A stretch of 64,000 nt of DNA from Capnocytophaga cynodegmi DSM 19736. GTDB lineage: Bacteria > Bacteroidota > Bacteroidia > Flavobacteriales > Flavobacteriaceae. The notes under the pieces are model-generated. The model worked only from the letters and a program-made list of their open reading frames with translations. It searched no databases and had not been told where the DNA came from. Within the stretch, counting starts at the first letter, position 1, and every line of letters starts with the position of its first letter. This document shows positions 1 through 8,828 of the stretch, one piece after another. The stretch covers positions 156,499 to 220,498 of the forward strand of contig NZ_KB900703.1 in the NCBI RefSeq assembly GCF_000379185.1, given 5' to 3'. The translations under genes and the position numbers were made by a program.

Positions 1-140
1 AAGCTTCTGGGCAAACCTATGAACAAGCATCTAAAATATATTTGGAGTCATTTGAACATTTGCTAAAGGAAACTCTTCCAAAAGGATTTAAAATAGAACA
101 AAAAGTTAAAAAAGGTTTTTTTGCTCGGTTATTCGGATAA
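1..140 (+). CDS. C-terminal end of an unknown protein (5' end outside window)
   Basis: An open frame enters at the left edge (codons from position 3) and ends at TAA 138-140, giving about 45 residues ending in KKGFFARLFG. The tail is amphipathic and lysine-rich. It lies 38 nt before the protease gene on the same strand, so the two may be cotranscribed. The fragment is too short to assign a family. Confidence 0.55.
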   Translation, partial: ASGQTYEQASKIYLESFEHLLKETLPKGFKIEQKVKKGFFARLFG

Positions 141-178
141 AAGGTTTCAGTTAGTAATGCAAACAAAAAATAGAAAAG

Positions 179-1249
179 ATGGAACAACATAAAAAATATA
201 TATACAAAGTAATTACTTCGGAAGGAACAGGAAGTGGCTTTGCTGTTAAAGGACATAACTTCTTGATAACGAACTATCACGTTGTTGAAGGTACAAAACA
301 ATTAGCAATTGAAGACCAAGAACGCAATCGATATTTGGGAGATGTGGTGATGGTAAATCCGCAGTTGGATTTGGCTTTTGTACGCGTTGATGAGCTTCCT
401 CTTTCCGATTCTTCAATCACAATTGATGATGATTTGGAAATTACAAATACACAAAAAATTTTCATTAACGGATTTCCTTTTGGAATGCCTTTTACCATCA
501 CTGAGGGGATAATTTCTTCCACAAACCAACCGATGAATAATCGTCACTATATCCAAACAGATGCTGCGGTAAATCCAGGTAATTCGGGCGGACCAATGCT
601 AAATCAAGCAGGTGTTTTGGTAGGAGTGACGACATCTAAATTCAACAATGCTGATAACGTTGGTTTTGGTATTCGTTTCAATGAAATTATCAAAGAAATT
701 AATGATTTTAACTTTTCGGATAAGCTTTATCGGGTAAAATGTAACTCGTGTGATCATTTTATTGAAACACCTACCAAATTTTGTCCGCATTGTGGAAATA
801 AAATAGATATTTCTGTTTTTGAAGAGTTTGAAAAGTCTCCTTTTGAAGAATTTATCGAATCAGCAATTGAAGGAATGGGTGCGAATCCTGTATTGTGCCG
901 TGCGGGGCGTGATACTTGGGAGTTTCATCAGGGGAGTGCATTAATCCGTATGTTCGTGTATCAACGTAATTATCTGATAGTTACTTCTCCTTTGGTAAAA
1001 CTTCCAAAGCAAAATCTGAAAGTTATTTATGAGTATATGTTGTCACATCCATATGCTCCATATCATTTCGGTGTGTCGGATAGTATTGTTTATATCTCTT
1101 ATCGCGTACATATGTCAGATGTATTTTCAGATGATGCTGAAAGGATTAAAGGTTACGTTCGCGACATACCACAATTGGCTGATGATTTGGATAATATGCT
1201 TGTAGAAAAGTATGGTTGTGAGTTTTCCATTGACGCAAAAGTAAATTAG
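179..1249 (+). CDS. Trypsin-like serine protease with zinc ribbon and YbjN-like C-terminal domain
   Basis: The 356-residue protein starts with a DegP/HtrA-type (S1C) trypsin fold. The apparent catalytic triad is His34 (TNYHVV), Asp64 (QLDLAF) and Ser136 (GNSGGP). A four-cysteine zinc ribbon follows (Cys188, Cys191, Cys202, Cys205: CxxC...CPHC). The last ~130 residues resemble YbjN/secretion-chaperone-like domains (W...GSA.I pattern followed by SPL.KLP). There is no signal peptide, lipobox, membrane segment or PDZ domain, so it probably acts in the cytoplasm, unlike ordinary DegP. It may form a unit with the truncated gene 38 nt upstream. The protease call is firm, the C-terminal domain call is by pattern, and the substrate is unknown. 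Confidence 0.82.
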   Translation: MEQHKKYIYKVITSEGTGSGFAVKGHNFLITNYHVVEGTKQLAIEDQERNRYLGDVVMVNPQLDLAFVRVDELPLSDSSITIDDDLEITNTQKIFINGFPFGMPFTITEGIISSTNQPMNNRHYIQTDAAVNPGNSGGPMLNQAGVLVGVTTSKFNNADNVGFGIRFNEIIKEINDFNFSDKLYRVKCNSCDHFIETPTKFCPHCGNKIDISVFEEFEKSPFEEFIESAIEGMGANPVLCRAGRDTWEFHQGSALIRMFVYQRNYLIVTSPLVKLPKQNLKVIYEYMLSHPYAPYHFGVSDSIVYISYRVHMSDVFSDDAERIKGYVRDIPQLADDLDNMLVEKYGCEFSIDAKVN

Positions 1250-1283
1250 ATTTTTAAGTTGATTTTAGTTTGAAATGTAATGC

Positions 1284-1319
1284 AGAATCCAGAATGTATC
1301 CAACCTCATTTTGGATTCT
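1284..1319 (+). other. Inverted repeat between protease and symporter genes
   Basis: AGAATCCA (1284-1291) is the exact reverse complement of TGGATTCT (1312-1319), with a 20-nt loop. No T-run follows, so it is at best a weak terminator or an mRNA structure just before the symporter start at 1334. Confidence 0.35.
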
Positions 1320-1333
1320 AATGTATAAATATT

Positions 1334-3208
1334 ATGAATATTATTGACGTTTTAATTGTAGTTCTTTACATTGTTTTAACAGTTGGTGTGGGTGTTTGGA
1401 TTTCAAAACGAGCATCAAAAGGGTTAGATTCTTATTTCTTGGGAGGAAATTCCATCAAATGGTATTACTTAGGGCTAAGTAACGGTTCGGGAATGTTTGA
1501 TGTGGCAGGAACGGCTTGGATGGTCGGGATTTTATTCCTCTACGGGGTAAAGAGTTTTATGTTTATGTGGATTTGGCCTATTTGGAATCAAATCTTTGTG
1601 ATGATTTTCTTGGCGGCTTGGATTCGTCGCTCGAACATAATGACGGGCTCTGAATGGATTTTAACTCGTTTTGGAAATGATAAAGCCGGAAGGGCCTCGC
1701 ACTTAATTATTGCCATTTTTGCCATTATTACTTCTATCGGATTTATTGCTTATTTCTTTGAAGGAGTTGGTAAGTTTATGACAATCATTCTTCCTTGGGA
1801 TATGACTTTGGCTTTTGGCAATGCAACCATACTGACTTCCGAGCAAAGTTACGCACTTATCGTTATTTTACTTACCACGATTTATACCATCAAAGGAGGA
1901 ATGTTTTCGGTGGTAGCAACCGAAGTTCTTCAATATGGAATTATGGTACTTGCAGGAATTTTGATTGCAGGATATGCTTTCTTCACTATTAGCGATGCAG
2001 AAATCACTTCGATTATTCCCGAAGAATGGGAAAATATCTTTTTTGGTTGGGAGCTTACTCCTTTTTGGAACGAAAAATATCAAGCTTTCAACGATTTGAT
2101 TGATACACAAGGATATAAAATGTTTGGAGCTTTCATAGGAATGTCGCTTCTGAAAGGATTTTTTGCCAGTGTTGCAGGTCCTACACCAAGTTACGATATG
2201 CAACGTATTCTTTCTACCCGAAATGTGAAAGAGGCATCTTATATGAGTGGCTTTACAAATCTTATTTTGTTTATTCCCAGATATTTGCTTATAGGAGGGA
2301 TTGTTGTGATAGCTTTGGTACACATTGCTCCTGAAATGTTAGGAGGCGTGGTTACTAACAACGATTTGGAAACAATCTTGCCGAAAGTTATTAATTTTCA
2401 TATTCCTGTGGGAATCAAAGGATTGCTTTTAGCAGGGCTTTTAGCGGCTTTTATGTCCACATTCTCTGCGTTTGTGAATTCAGGTCCTGCGTATATTGTA
2501 AATGACATTTATAAGAAATACTTTAAGCCAGAGGCTTCTGTTAGGCATTATATTAACGCATCATATTGGGCTTCATTCGGAATTGTTATTCTGGGAGTGA
2601 TTATGGGTTTTTTTGCAGAGTCTATCAACTCCATTACTTTGTGGATTACCAGTGCTTTATACGGAGGTTATGTGGCAGCTAACTTTCTAAAATGGGTATG
2701 GTGGCGTTTCAACGGTTGGGGATACTTCTGGGGAATGCTTGCAGGATTACTTATAGCCACACTTCAATTTATTTTGGACGGAAATAAGGAAAACTTCACA
2801 CCAGGTACTTGGCTTTATGACTTGGCTCACATTCCACCAATATATTTGTTTCCAATATTTTTTGTGTTTTCACTGATAGGTTGTTTCTTAGGAACGTACC
2901 TTTCTAAACCAACAGAAATGAGCGTGTTAGTGAATTTCTATAAGAATATTCGCCCGTGGGGTTGGTGGCACCCAGTGTACTTACAATTGCGAAAAGAGGA
3001 TAATACAGCCAGTAAAAATCATAATTTTTGGAAAGATATGGGGAATTGTGTTATTGGTGTTGTATGGCAATCCAGCCAGATATTAATCCCGATTTTCCTA
3101 CTGATTCGCGATTATCCAAAAATGTGGTGGTCGATTGGTGTGTGTGCAATCACTACCTTAGTGTTGAAGTTCACTTGGTTAGATGTAGTAAAGAGATATA
3201 AAGATTGA
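1334..3208 (+). CDS. Sodium:solute symporter (SSS family)
   Basis: The 624-residue polytopic membrane protein begins directly with a hydrophobic helix followed by the SKRASKGLDSYFLGG segment typical of SSS/SLC5 transporters, and then shows about 13-14 hydrophobic segments. The glycine- and serine-rich NGSGMFDVAGTAW region fits the sodium-binding core helix. It should move an organic solute into the cell with Na+. The substrate cannot be read from the sequence; related Bacteroidota carriers often take up sugars. A good terminator follows. Confidence 0.85.
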   Translation: MNIIDVLIVVLYIVLTVGVGVWISKRASKGLDSYFLGGNSIKWYYLGLSNGSGMFDVAGTAWMVGILFLYGVKSFMFMWIWPIWNQIFVMIFLAAWIRRSNIMTGSEWILTRFGNDKAGRASHLIIAIFAIITSIGFIAYFFEGVGKFMTIILPWDMTLAFGNATILTSEQSYALIVILLTTIYTIKGGMFSVVATEVLQYGIMVLAGILIAGYAFFTISDAEITSIIPEEWENIFFGWELTPFWNEKYQAFNDLIDTQGYKMFGAFIGMSLLKGFFASVAGPTPSYDMQRILSTRNVKEASYMSGFTNLILFIPRYLLIGGIVVIALVHIAPEMLGGVVTNNDLETILPKVINFHIPVGIKGLLLAGLLAAFMSTFSAFVNSGPAYIVNDIYKKYFKPEASVRHYINASYWASFGIVILGVIMGFFAESINSITLWITSALYGGYVAANFLKWVWWRFNGWGYFWGMLAGLLIATLQFILDGNKENFTPGTWLYDLAHIPPIYLFPIFFVFSLIGCFLGTYLSKPTEMSVLVNFYKNIRPWGWWHPVYLQLRKEDNTASKNHNFWKDMGNCVIGVVWQSSQILIPIFLLIRDYPKMWWSIGVCAITTLVLKFTWLDVVKRYKD

Positions 3209-3231
3209 TATTATAAGAAATTTAGATATTA

Positions 3232-3265
3232 AAAAAGGGAGAATTTATATAAATTCTCCCTTTTT
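3232..3265 (+). terminator. Rho-independent terminator after the symporter gene
   Basis: GGGAGAATTTA and TAAATTCTCCC form an 11-bp stem with a 2-nt loop. The stem is flanked by an A-run on the left and a T-run on the right, so it could work from either side. Confidence 0.85.
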
Positions 3266-3319
3266 ATTTAATCCTTTAAAGAAAGAAGTCTTGCGAAAGC
3301 GGAGGATGTTTTTTAGATT

Positions 3320-3351
3320 TTACATCCCCCTAACCCCCTTCTAAGGGGGAA
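3320..3351. repeat. C-rich/G-rich palindromic intergenic element
   Basis: A CCCCCTAACCCCC stretch runs into CCCCCTT (3334-3340), CT and AAGGGGG (3343-3349), making a perfect 7-bp G/C hairpin in otherwise AT-rich DNA. Elements of this form recur between genes in many Bacteroidota genomes. Only one copy is seen here. Confidence 0.5.
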
Positions 3352-3393
3352 TTAGTACGACAAACTATTTTGGGTTGACTATAAAACTCAAAA

Positions 3394-3466
3394 TACAAAT
3401 CTTATCCCTTGTCACTTTTAACTTGTTTCTTGACACTTTTAACTTTATCCTTTCTACTTTATCTTT
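3394..3466. repeat. Pyrimidine-rich intergenic repeat (copy 1)
   Basis: This run of short TTATCC / ACTTTTAACTT / CTACTTTATC units abuts the stop codon of the RND gene. Positions 3441-3463 are identical over 23 bp to 31015-31037 in the maltose locus, so it is a dispersed intergenic repeat rather than chance low complexity. Confidence 0.5.
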
Positions 3467-6400
3467 TTATCTTTCTACCAGAATTGTATTTCCCTCTTTA
3501 TCTTGTTTGTAAACCTTTCCAAAGCGATTTGAAAATTTTGAAGTCAGGTAGAACATCACCGGAACGACAATCAGCGTAAGGAATGTTGAAAATACCAGTC
3601 CGTAGATAACCGTCCAAGCCAATGGTCCCCAGAAGATAACATTATCTCCCCCGAAATAGATATTCGGATTTAGTGAATCAAATAGCGTAAAGAAGTTAAT
3701 ATTAAACCCGATGGCAAGAGGTATTAGTCCCAGTACGGTGGTAATAGCAGTAAGCAAAACAGGACGCAAACGAGCTTTTCCGCCCGATACGATAGCATCG
3801 TAAACCGACTGATTATCAATTTTGTCATACACACTCAAGCCCATTTTTTCCTTTTTGCGGTCAATAAGTAGTTGTGTATAGTCGAGCAGTACCACACCAT
3901 TGTTTACCACAATTCCTGCTAAGGAAATGATTCCCATCATCGTCATCAGAATAACGAAAGGCTGTCCTGTAATAATCAGTCCTAAGAAAACTCCCGTGAA
4001 ACTCAGTAATATCGTAATGAAAATCAGCGTTGGTTTCACTATTGAATTGAATTGATACACCAAAAGGAAAACAATCAGCCCCACAGCGATAAGAAGTGCT
4101 GTTGAAAGGAAAGCCATTTCCTTGTTTTGTTCTTCAATCTGTCCCGTAAAATCAATTTTGATTTCTTGCGGAAGGTCGAAGTTTTTCATCTCTTGCTGAA
4201 TTTGCCGTACAATAGCACTCGCATCGCTAAATCCAGGGCTTAAAGCCGAATACAATGTTACTACCCTATCGGTTTTGTTGTGTTTTATCGTACTGAACGA
4301 CGAGGTATTTTTATATTTCGTTACAGAAGATATCGGAACGTGTCGCCATTCCCCAGTATTGGCATCTCTAAAGATGATATGTTGGTTGAACAAAACATTG
4401 GTATTGTAGCGGTCTGCCTGATTAAAACGAACGTAAATATCGTAGTCGTCACCTTTTTCTTTGTAAACCCCTGCTTTCTCCCCAAATACGGAACGACGCA
4501 ACTGATTGGAAATCTGCCCGACAGAAACCCCTAATTCCCCTGCTTTTACGCGGTCGATTTCTACCTCTATGGCAGGTTTGTTTTTGTTGACATCTATTTT
4601 CAGCTCATCAATTCCTGCTATGTTTTTCTGTTTGATAAAATCACGCATACGCTCGGCGGTAACAATCAGTTCATTGTAATCTTCGCCACGAAGTTCGATG
4701 TTTATCGGATGCCCAGCAGGAGGTCCGTTTTGGTCTTTTTCTACCGAAATGGAAACCCCAGGGTAAACACCCCTTAAGTCGGATTGAATTTTCGCACGAA
4801 GCTGCTCTGAATCTTGTCCTCGACGATATTTAAACTCACGAAGCGTTACCGTCACTTTCCCTCGATTAGGCATTTCAGCCGACGAAGCCCCGTCGGTATA
4901 AGGATTTCCTGCTCCTTCACCCACTTGAGCCACAGCCGATTCTACCATAAAGTTGTAATCACCATCGCGGTATTGGTCGCTATTGAGTAGCGTATATATT
5001 CGTTTTTCAATGTCTTGAGTTACTGCGTTGGTTTTCTCAATGTCTGTTCCTTCAGGATATTCGATGTAAACGATAATTTGATTGGGTTTGTTATCAGGGA
5101 AGAAGTTTATACTTGTACGCCCTGTCCCAACCGACCAACCAAACAACACAAACGACACAACAAGCAACGCCACAGTGGAAACAACCATTATATACGGATT
5201 TTTTCCGCGAAGTGTAAAACGAAGTGTTCTTTCGTACATATCCTCCATCCAAGTTAGGATTTTTCGTTGGAAGTTATCCGCCAATTTTTTGATGAAATAT
5301 TTGTACGACCAAAGTAAAAAGATAGTGAAATAAAGCACCGTTCCTAAGCCTCGAACCGCTCCTCCAATAAGTAAAATGAAGGTTCCAATAACGAAAAGCA
5401 AAATACTGATTTTCACCAATTGCTTAACGCTTAATACTTTTTCGTTGATGTCCATAAATTCCGATACCAACATCGAATTGAAGAAGATAGCAACAAAAAG
5501 TGACGACCCCAACACAATGGAAAGCGTCAGTGGGAAGTACATCATAAAATCTCCCATAATGCCAGGCCACATTGCCAAAGGTAGAAATGCCCCAACGGTG
5601 GTTAAGGTAGAAATGATGATAGGCACGGCAACCTCTCCGATACCTGCTTTGGCGGCTTCGTATCTGCTCATTCCTTCTTTTTCCATCAGTCGGTAAACGT
5701 TTTCAACCACCACAATTCCGTTATCGACAAGCATTCCCAATCCCATAATCAGTCCGAAGAGAATCATCGTGTTGAGCGTGTAGCCCAAAGCATTGATAAT
5801 CATAAAGGACATAAACATCGACATCGGTATGGCAAATCCTACAAAAAGTGCGTTTCTAAAGCCCAAAAAGAACATCAGTACGCCCACAACGAGAAATACC
5901 CCGAAAATGACGTTATTGCTCAGGTCACTTACCATATTTTCAGTCTGTTGAGATTGGTCGTTGGCAATGGTTATCGATAAATCTTTCGGAAAATCGCTTC
6001 GCATTTCGGCTACTAATTCTTTGATTTTCTCACTTGCCTGAATCATATTTTCGCCCGAACGCTTTTTCACGTCGAGCATCACCACGCCCTGACCAAATTC
6101 ACGAGCATACGTAGTTTTGTCCTTATCTCGGAAAGAAACTTCGGCAATATCGCCCAAGAATACGATGCCTTTTTCCGACTTTACGATAAAGTTTTTCAAA
6201 TCAGAAGGTTGCTCAATTTCGCCCACCATTCGTATGGTACGTCTCTGCCCCGAAGCGATGAGATTTCCGGCAGACATTGTTACATTCCCTCTTCCAATGG
6301 CGTTAATCACATCGTCGATGCTCACCTTCGATGCCATCATTTTGTACATATCAATGGCAACTTCTACCTCTTTTTCCTGAGCTCCGCGAATGGTAGCTTC

Positions 6401-6952
6401 TTTTATTTCGGGCAGATTTTCAATTTTCTTTTGCATCTGCTCGGCAAATTCCTTGAGCTTAGCGGTAGGGTAATTTCCGGCAATGTTTACATTCAAAATC
6501 GGGATAAATTCCGAGATGGTAATGTCAAACACATTGGGTTCCACTTTCGCTCCGTTGAAGGTAGGCCAATCCTCGTTGGATACTTCTTTATCCACCTCAT
6601 CTTTTACTTTTTGCAATGCACTTTCGATGGTGATTTTCTCGGTAAATTCGAGGGTTATCATTCCGTAATCTTCCTGTGAGGAGGATTGTATTTTTTTGAG
6701 ATTACTTACCCCTTTGAGTTTCTCTTCCAATGGGTCAATAATCAGTCTTTCAATGTCTTCGGCGGTATTGCCCGGATAGACAACACTGACGTAAATCGCC
6801 GTATCTTTAATTTCCGGAAAGCTCTCGCGAGGCATATTCATATACGCCAACATTCCGGCAAGGAAAAAGATAAAAATCATCACGTAAATGGTGAATTTGT
6901 TGTCAATTGCCCAAGACGACATCTTGAACTCTTTATCTTTGATATTACTCAT
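3467..6952 (-). CDS. RND efflux pump, inner-membrane transporter (AcrB/HAE-like)
   Basis: The 1161-residue protein has the RND plan: an N-terminal TM helix, a large periplasmic loop, a TM2-TM6 block, a second periplasmic loop and a second TM block. The TM4 motif GMLVDNGIVVVEN carries one acidic proton-relay residue (DN rather than DD), a common variant in this family. It should pump drugs, metals or lipophilic compounds through the tripartite complex with the HlyD-type adaptor (7648-8817) and the TolC-type channel (12331-13671). It is the last gene of the tetR-led block, 53 nt after the small gene at 7006-7263. The substrate is not predictable. Confidence 0.93.
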   Translation of the reverse strand: MSNIKDKEFKMSSWAIDNKFTIYVMIFIFFLAGMLAYMNMPRESFPEIKDTAIYVSVVYPGNTAEDIERLIIDPLEEKLKGVSNLKKIQSSSQEDYGMITLEFTEKITIESALQKVKDEVDKEVSNEDWPTFNGAKVEPNVFDITISEFIPILNVNIAGNYPTAKLKEFAEQMQKKIENLPEIKEATIRGAQEKEVEVAIDMYKMMASKVSIDDVINAIGRGNVTMSAGNLIASGQRRTIRMVGEIEQPSDLKNFIVKSEKGIVFLGDIAEVSFRDKDKTTYAREFGQGVVMLDVKKRSGENMIQASEKIKELVAEMRSDFPKDLSITIANDQSQQTENMVSDLSNNVIFGVFLVVGVLMFFLGFRNALFVGFAIPMSMFMSFMIINALGYTLNTMILFGLIMGLGMLVDNGIVVVENVYRLMEKEGMSRYEAAKAGIGEVAVPIIISTLTTVGAFLPLAMWPGIMGDFMMYFPLTLSIVLGSSLFVAIFFNSMLVSEFMDINEKVLSVKQLVKISILLFVIGTFILLIGGAVRGLGTVLYFTIFLLWSYKYFIKKLADNFQRKILTWMEDMYERTLRFTLRGKNPYIMVVSTVALLVVSFVLFGWSVGTGRTSINFFPDNKPNQIIVYIEYPEGTDIEKTNAVTQDIEKRIYTLLNSDQYRDGDYNFMVESAVAQVGEGAGNPYTDGASSAEMPNRGKVTVTLREFKYRRGQDSEQLRAKIQSDLRGVYPGVSISVEKDQNGPPAGHPINIELRGEDYNELIVTAERMRDFIKQKNIAGIDELKIDVNKNKPAIEVEIDRVKAGELGVSVGQISNQLRRSVFGEKAGVYKEKGDDYDIYVRFNQADRYNTNVLFNQHIIFRDANTGEWRHVPISSVTKYKNTSSFSTIKHNKTDRVVTLYSALSPGFSDASAIVRQIQQEMKNFDLPQEIKIDFTGQIEEQNKEMAFLSTALLIAVGLIVFLLVYQFNSIVKPTLIFITILLSFTGVFLGLIITGQPFVILMTMMGIISLAGIVVNNGVVLLDYTQLLIDRKKEKMGLSVYDKIDNQSVYDAIVSGGKARLRPVLLTAITTVLGLIPLAIGFNINFFTLFDSLNPNIYFGGDNVIFWGPLAWTVIYGLVFSTFLTLIVVPVMFYLTSKFSNRFGKVYKQDKEGNTILVER

Positions 6953-7005
6953 AGTATGATATGGGTTTTATTTCTTAATTATGTTGATTATTGTTGTGAC
7001 TTTAG

Positions 7006-7263
7006 CTATTCGTATAGCATTGCACCTTTAAAAATATCGGCAAAAACGCTCCAATTAGGAATATCTGCATCAATATGCTGATTGGTGTTGATGTAATACT
7101 GCTGAACATCTTCTGTATATCGGCTTAGGGCGTCCAGAAAATCAGGTAATGTGGTGTTTTCCCAATCCTGCGGATGATGTTCAAGATTATTTTTAAGCAT
7201 TTCCAAAAACTTTGCGAAATCCTCACGGGTGTTTACTTCTATTTGATGAATATTTGAGTTCAT
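7006..7263 (-). CDS. Small acidic protein, DUF7660-like
   Basis: This 85-residue soluble protein is rich in Asp, Glu and Asn and has a W-E-N-T-x-L-x-x-F-L-D-A-L pattern near the middle, which I associate with small DUF7660-type proteins. That assignment is tentative. It has no signal peptide or membrane segment. It sits between the repeat array and the RND gene and probably shares their mRNA. No function is known. Confidence 0.6.
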   Translation of the reverse strand: MNSNIHQIEVNTREDFAKFLEMLKNNLEHHPQDWENTTLPDFLDALSRYTEDVQQYYINTNQHIDADIPNWSVFADIFKGAMLYE

Positions 7264-7647
7264 ATTCTACATTTATTTTTAGAATCATCGTTACCAATTC
7301 TATTTTTACCTGATATAAATCGATTTTTGCCGCTCATCAATAAATTTTTACCAATAATAATTGAATATTTACTTGTCAGAAATGGATTTTTACCGGTCAG
7401 AATTCATTTCCTGTTGGTCAGAATTCATTTCCTGTTGGTCGGAATTCATTTCCTGTCGGTCAAAATCGATTTCTTGTTAGTCAGAATTCATTTCCTGTCG
7501 GTCAAAATCGATTTCTTGTTAGTCAGAATTCATTTCCTGTCGGTCAAAATCGATTTCTTGTTAGTCAGAATTGATTTCTTGTCAGTAAAAATTGATTTCT
7601 TGTCAGTAAAAATTCATTTCCTGTCGGACGAATCAAAAATCTGAACC
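7264..7647. repeat. 21-bp tandem repeat array inside the efflux operon
   Basis: This 384-nt spacer between hlyD and the small gene is almost entirely tandem repeat. From 7375 to 7626 there are twelve 21-bp units. Type A is GTCAGAATTCATTT + CCTGTCG and type B is GTCAAAATCGATTT + CTTGTTA. Units 5-9 (7459-7563) alternate B-A-B-A-B as a 42-bp higher-order repeat. The 21-nt period continues in decayed form back to about 7299. The plus strand is open in one frame as a heptad (VRIHFLS/VKIDFLL) because the unit is a multiple of three, but there is no credible start, so I treat it as noncoding. The operon mRNA is transcribed across it from the minus strand. Confidence 0.85.
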
Positions 7648-8817
7648 TTACAAAGTCGAAACACGTTGTCCTTCTTGCACACTTCTCGCTCCTTCGCGAA
7701 TAACTTTATCTCCTTTTTGAATTCCTGACAGAATTTCGGTAAATCCGTTTTGCGTTTTTCCGGTAGAAATCACAACACGCTCAGCAACGTACTGATTTTC
7801 ATTATCTCCCTTTTTGGCAAGAAAAACATATTGTTCGCCCTGTGCATTTTCCGAAATGATATCCGTTGGTAGCAAGATAGCTTCTTTGTTCTGATAATCA
7901 TTTACTTGCAAACGAGCCGTCATATTAGGTTTGATAGCGTTATTTTTGTTAGGCAAACGGATTTCAACCTTAAATGAACGATTTGCAGGATTGATAAAAT
8001 TGGAAACTTGGCTTATTTTGGTGTCGAGCTGTTCGCCCAAAACGGAAATATCCACTTTGGCTTGTGAACCTTTTTTTACGTTAGCGACGTACTGCTCAGG
8101 CACTTCCGATTCCAAATACATATCCGATAAGTTTACGAGTCGAAGTACGGGCATTCCAGGGGCAACCACCGTTCCCACGTCGGTTATCACGTCGTCGATT
8201 ACTCCCGAAAACGGAGCATAAATGTTGGCTTTGGCAACTTGTTTTTGCATCTGTTCCACGGCACTTTGTTGCGTTTCGTAAGCCGATTTGGCTTGTAAGT
8301 ATTGAATTTCCGACCCGATTTTATTCTCCCACAATCGTGATTGACGCTCAAAAGTAGTTTTTGCTAGTTCGGCTTGGATTTTTAGTTGAGCCAGTTGTTG
8401 GGAAATTCCACCATCTTGAATTGATGCCAGGAGTTGTCCCTTTTGTACGTTTTGTCCTTTTTGTACGTGTATTCTTTCCAAAACGCCTCCGAATTCCGCA
8501 TTTAGGGTGATATTTTGAGTGGTTTTTATCGTTCCTTGCAACTCCAAAAAGTGGTTGAAAAGTGTATCTTTCACTTCCAAAAGCGATACCAACACCTGAC
8601 CCGACCCCTCTTCGGGGAATTTGCTGAGGGAAGCATCAAGGGAAGCGATTTGCGTTTCAAGCTCTTTTATTTTTGCAGAAATTTCATCTCTTTTCTGACG
8701 GATTTCCGTTTTTGAACCCTTCCCGATGACCTCTTCCACCGACGGATTTTTGGTTTCTCCGCACGATGCCAACAACACCAAAGCGGAAACGATAAGTTGA
8801 ATGTTAATGTATTTCAT
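7648..8817 (-). CDS. RND efflux periplasmic adaptor (HlyD/AcrA family) lipoprotein
   Basis: The 389-residue protein starts with a lipoprotein signal peptide ending in the lipobox LASC (Cys about 19). A coiled-coil region (residues ~35-65), a lipoyl/barrel-sandwich pair (FGGVLERIHVQKGQNV and IYAPFSGVIDDV), an alpha-helical hairpin with SEIQYLQAKSAYE, and C-terminal beta-barrel and membrane-proximal domains follow. It bridges the RND pump (3467-6952) and the TolC channel (12331-13671). It is unusual that five unrelated genes separate it from tolC and a repeat array separates it from the pump gene. Confidence 0.93.
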   Translation of the reverse strand: MKYINIQLIVSALVLLASCGETKNPSVEEVIGKGSKTEIRQKRDEISAKIKELETQIASLDASLSKFPEEGSGQVLVSLLEVKDTLFNHFLELQGTIKTTQNITLNAEFGGVLERIHVQKGQNVQKGQLLASIQDGGISQQLAQLKIQAELAKTTFERQSRLWENKIGSEIQYLQAKSAYETQQSAVEQMQKQVAKANIYAPFSGVIDDVITDVGTVVAPGMPVLRLVNLSDMYLESEVPEQYVANVKKGSQAKVDISVLGEQLDTKISQVSNFINPANRSFKVEIRLPNKNNAIKPNMTARLQVNDYQNKEAILLPTDIISENAQGEQYVFLAKKGDNENQYVAERVVISTGKTQNGFTEILSGIQKGDKVIREGARSVQEGQRVSTL

Positions 8818-8828
8818 TATATCTGATT

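Noticed and set aside
5700-5760. Loss of one aspartate in the RND TM4 motif (DN instead of DD)
   Set aside because: This is a common variant among RND pumps and not evidence of inactivity.
7327-7644. 105-codon open frame across the 21-bp repeats (heptads VRIHFLS/VKIDFLL)
   Set aside because: It starts at TTG without a ribosome site, is antisense to the operon, and stays open only because the unit length is a multiple of three.
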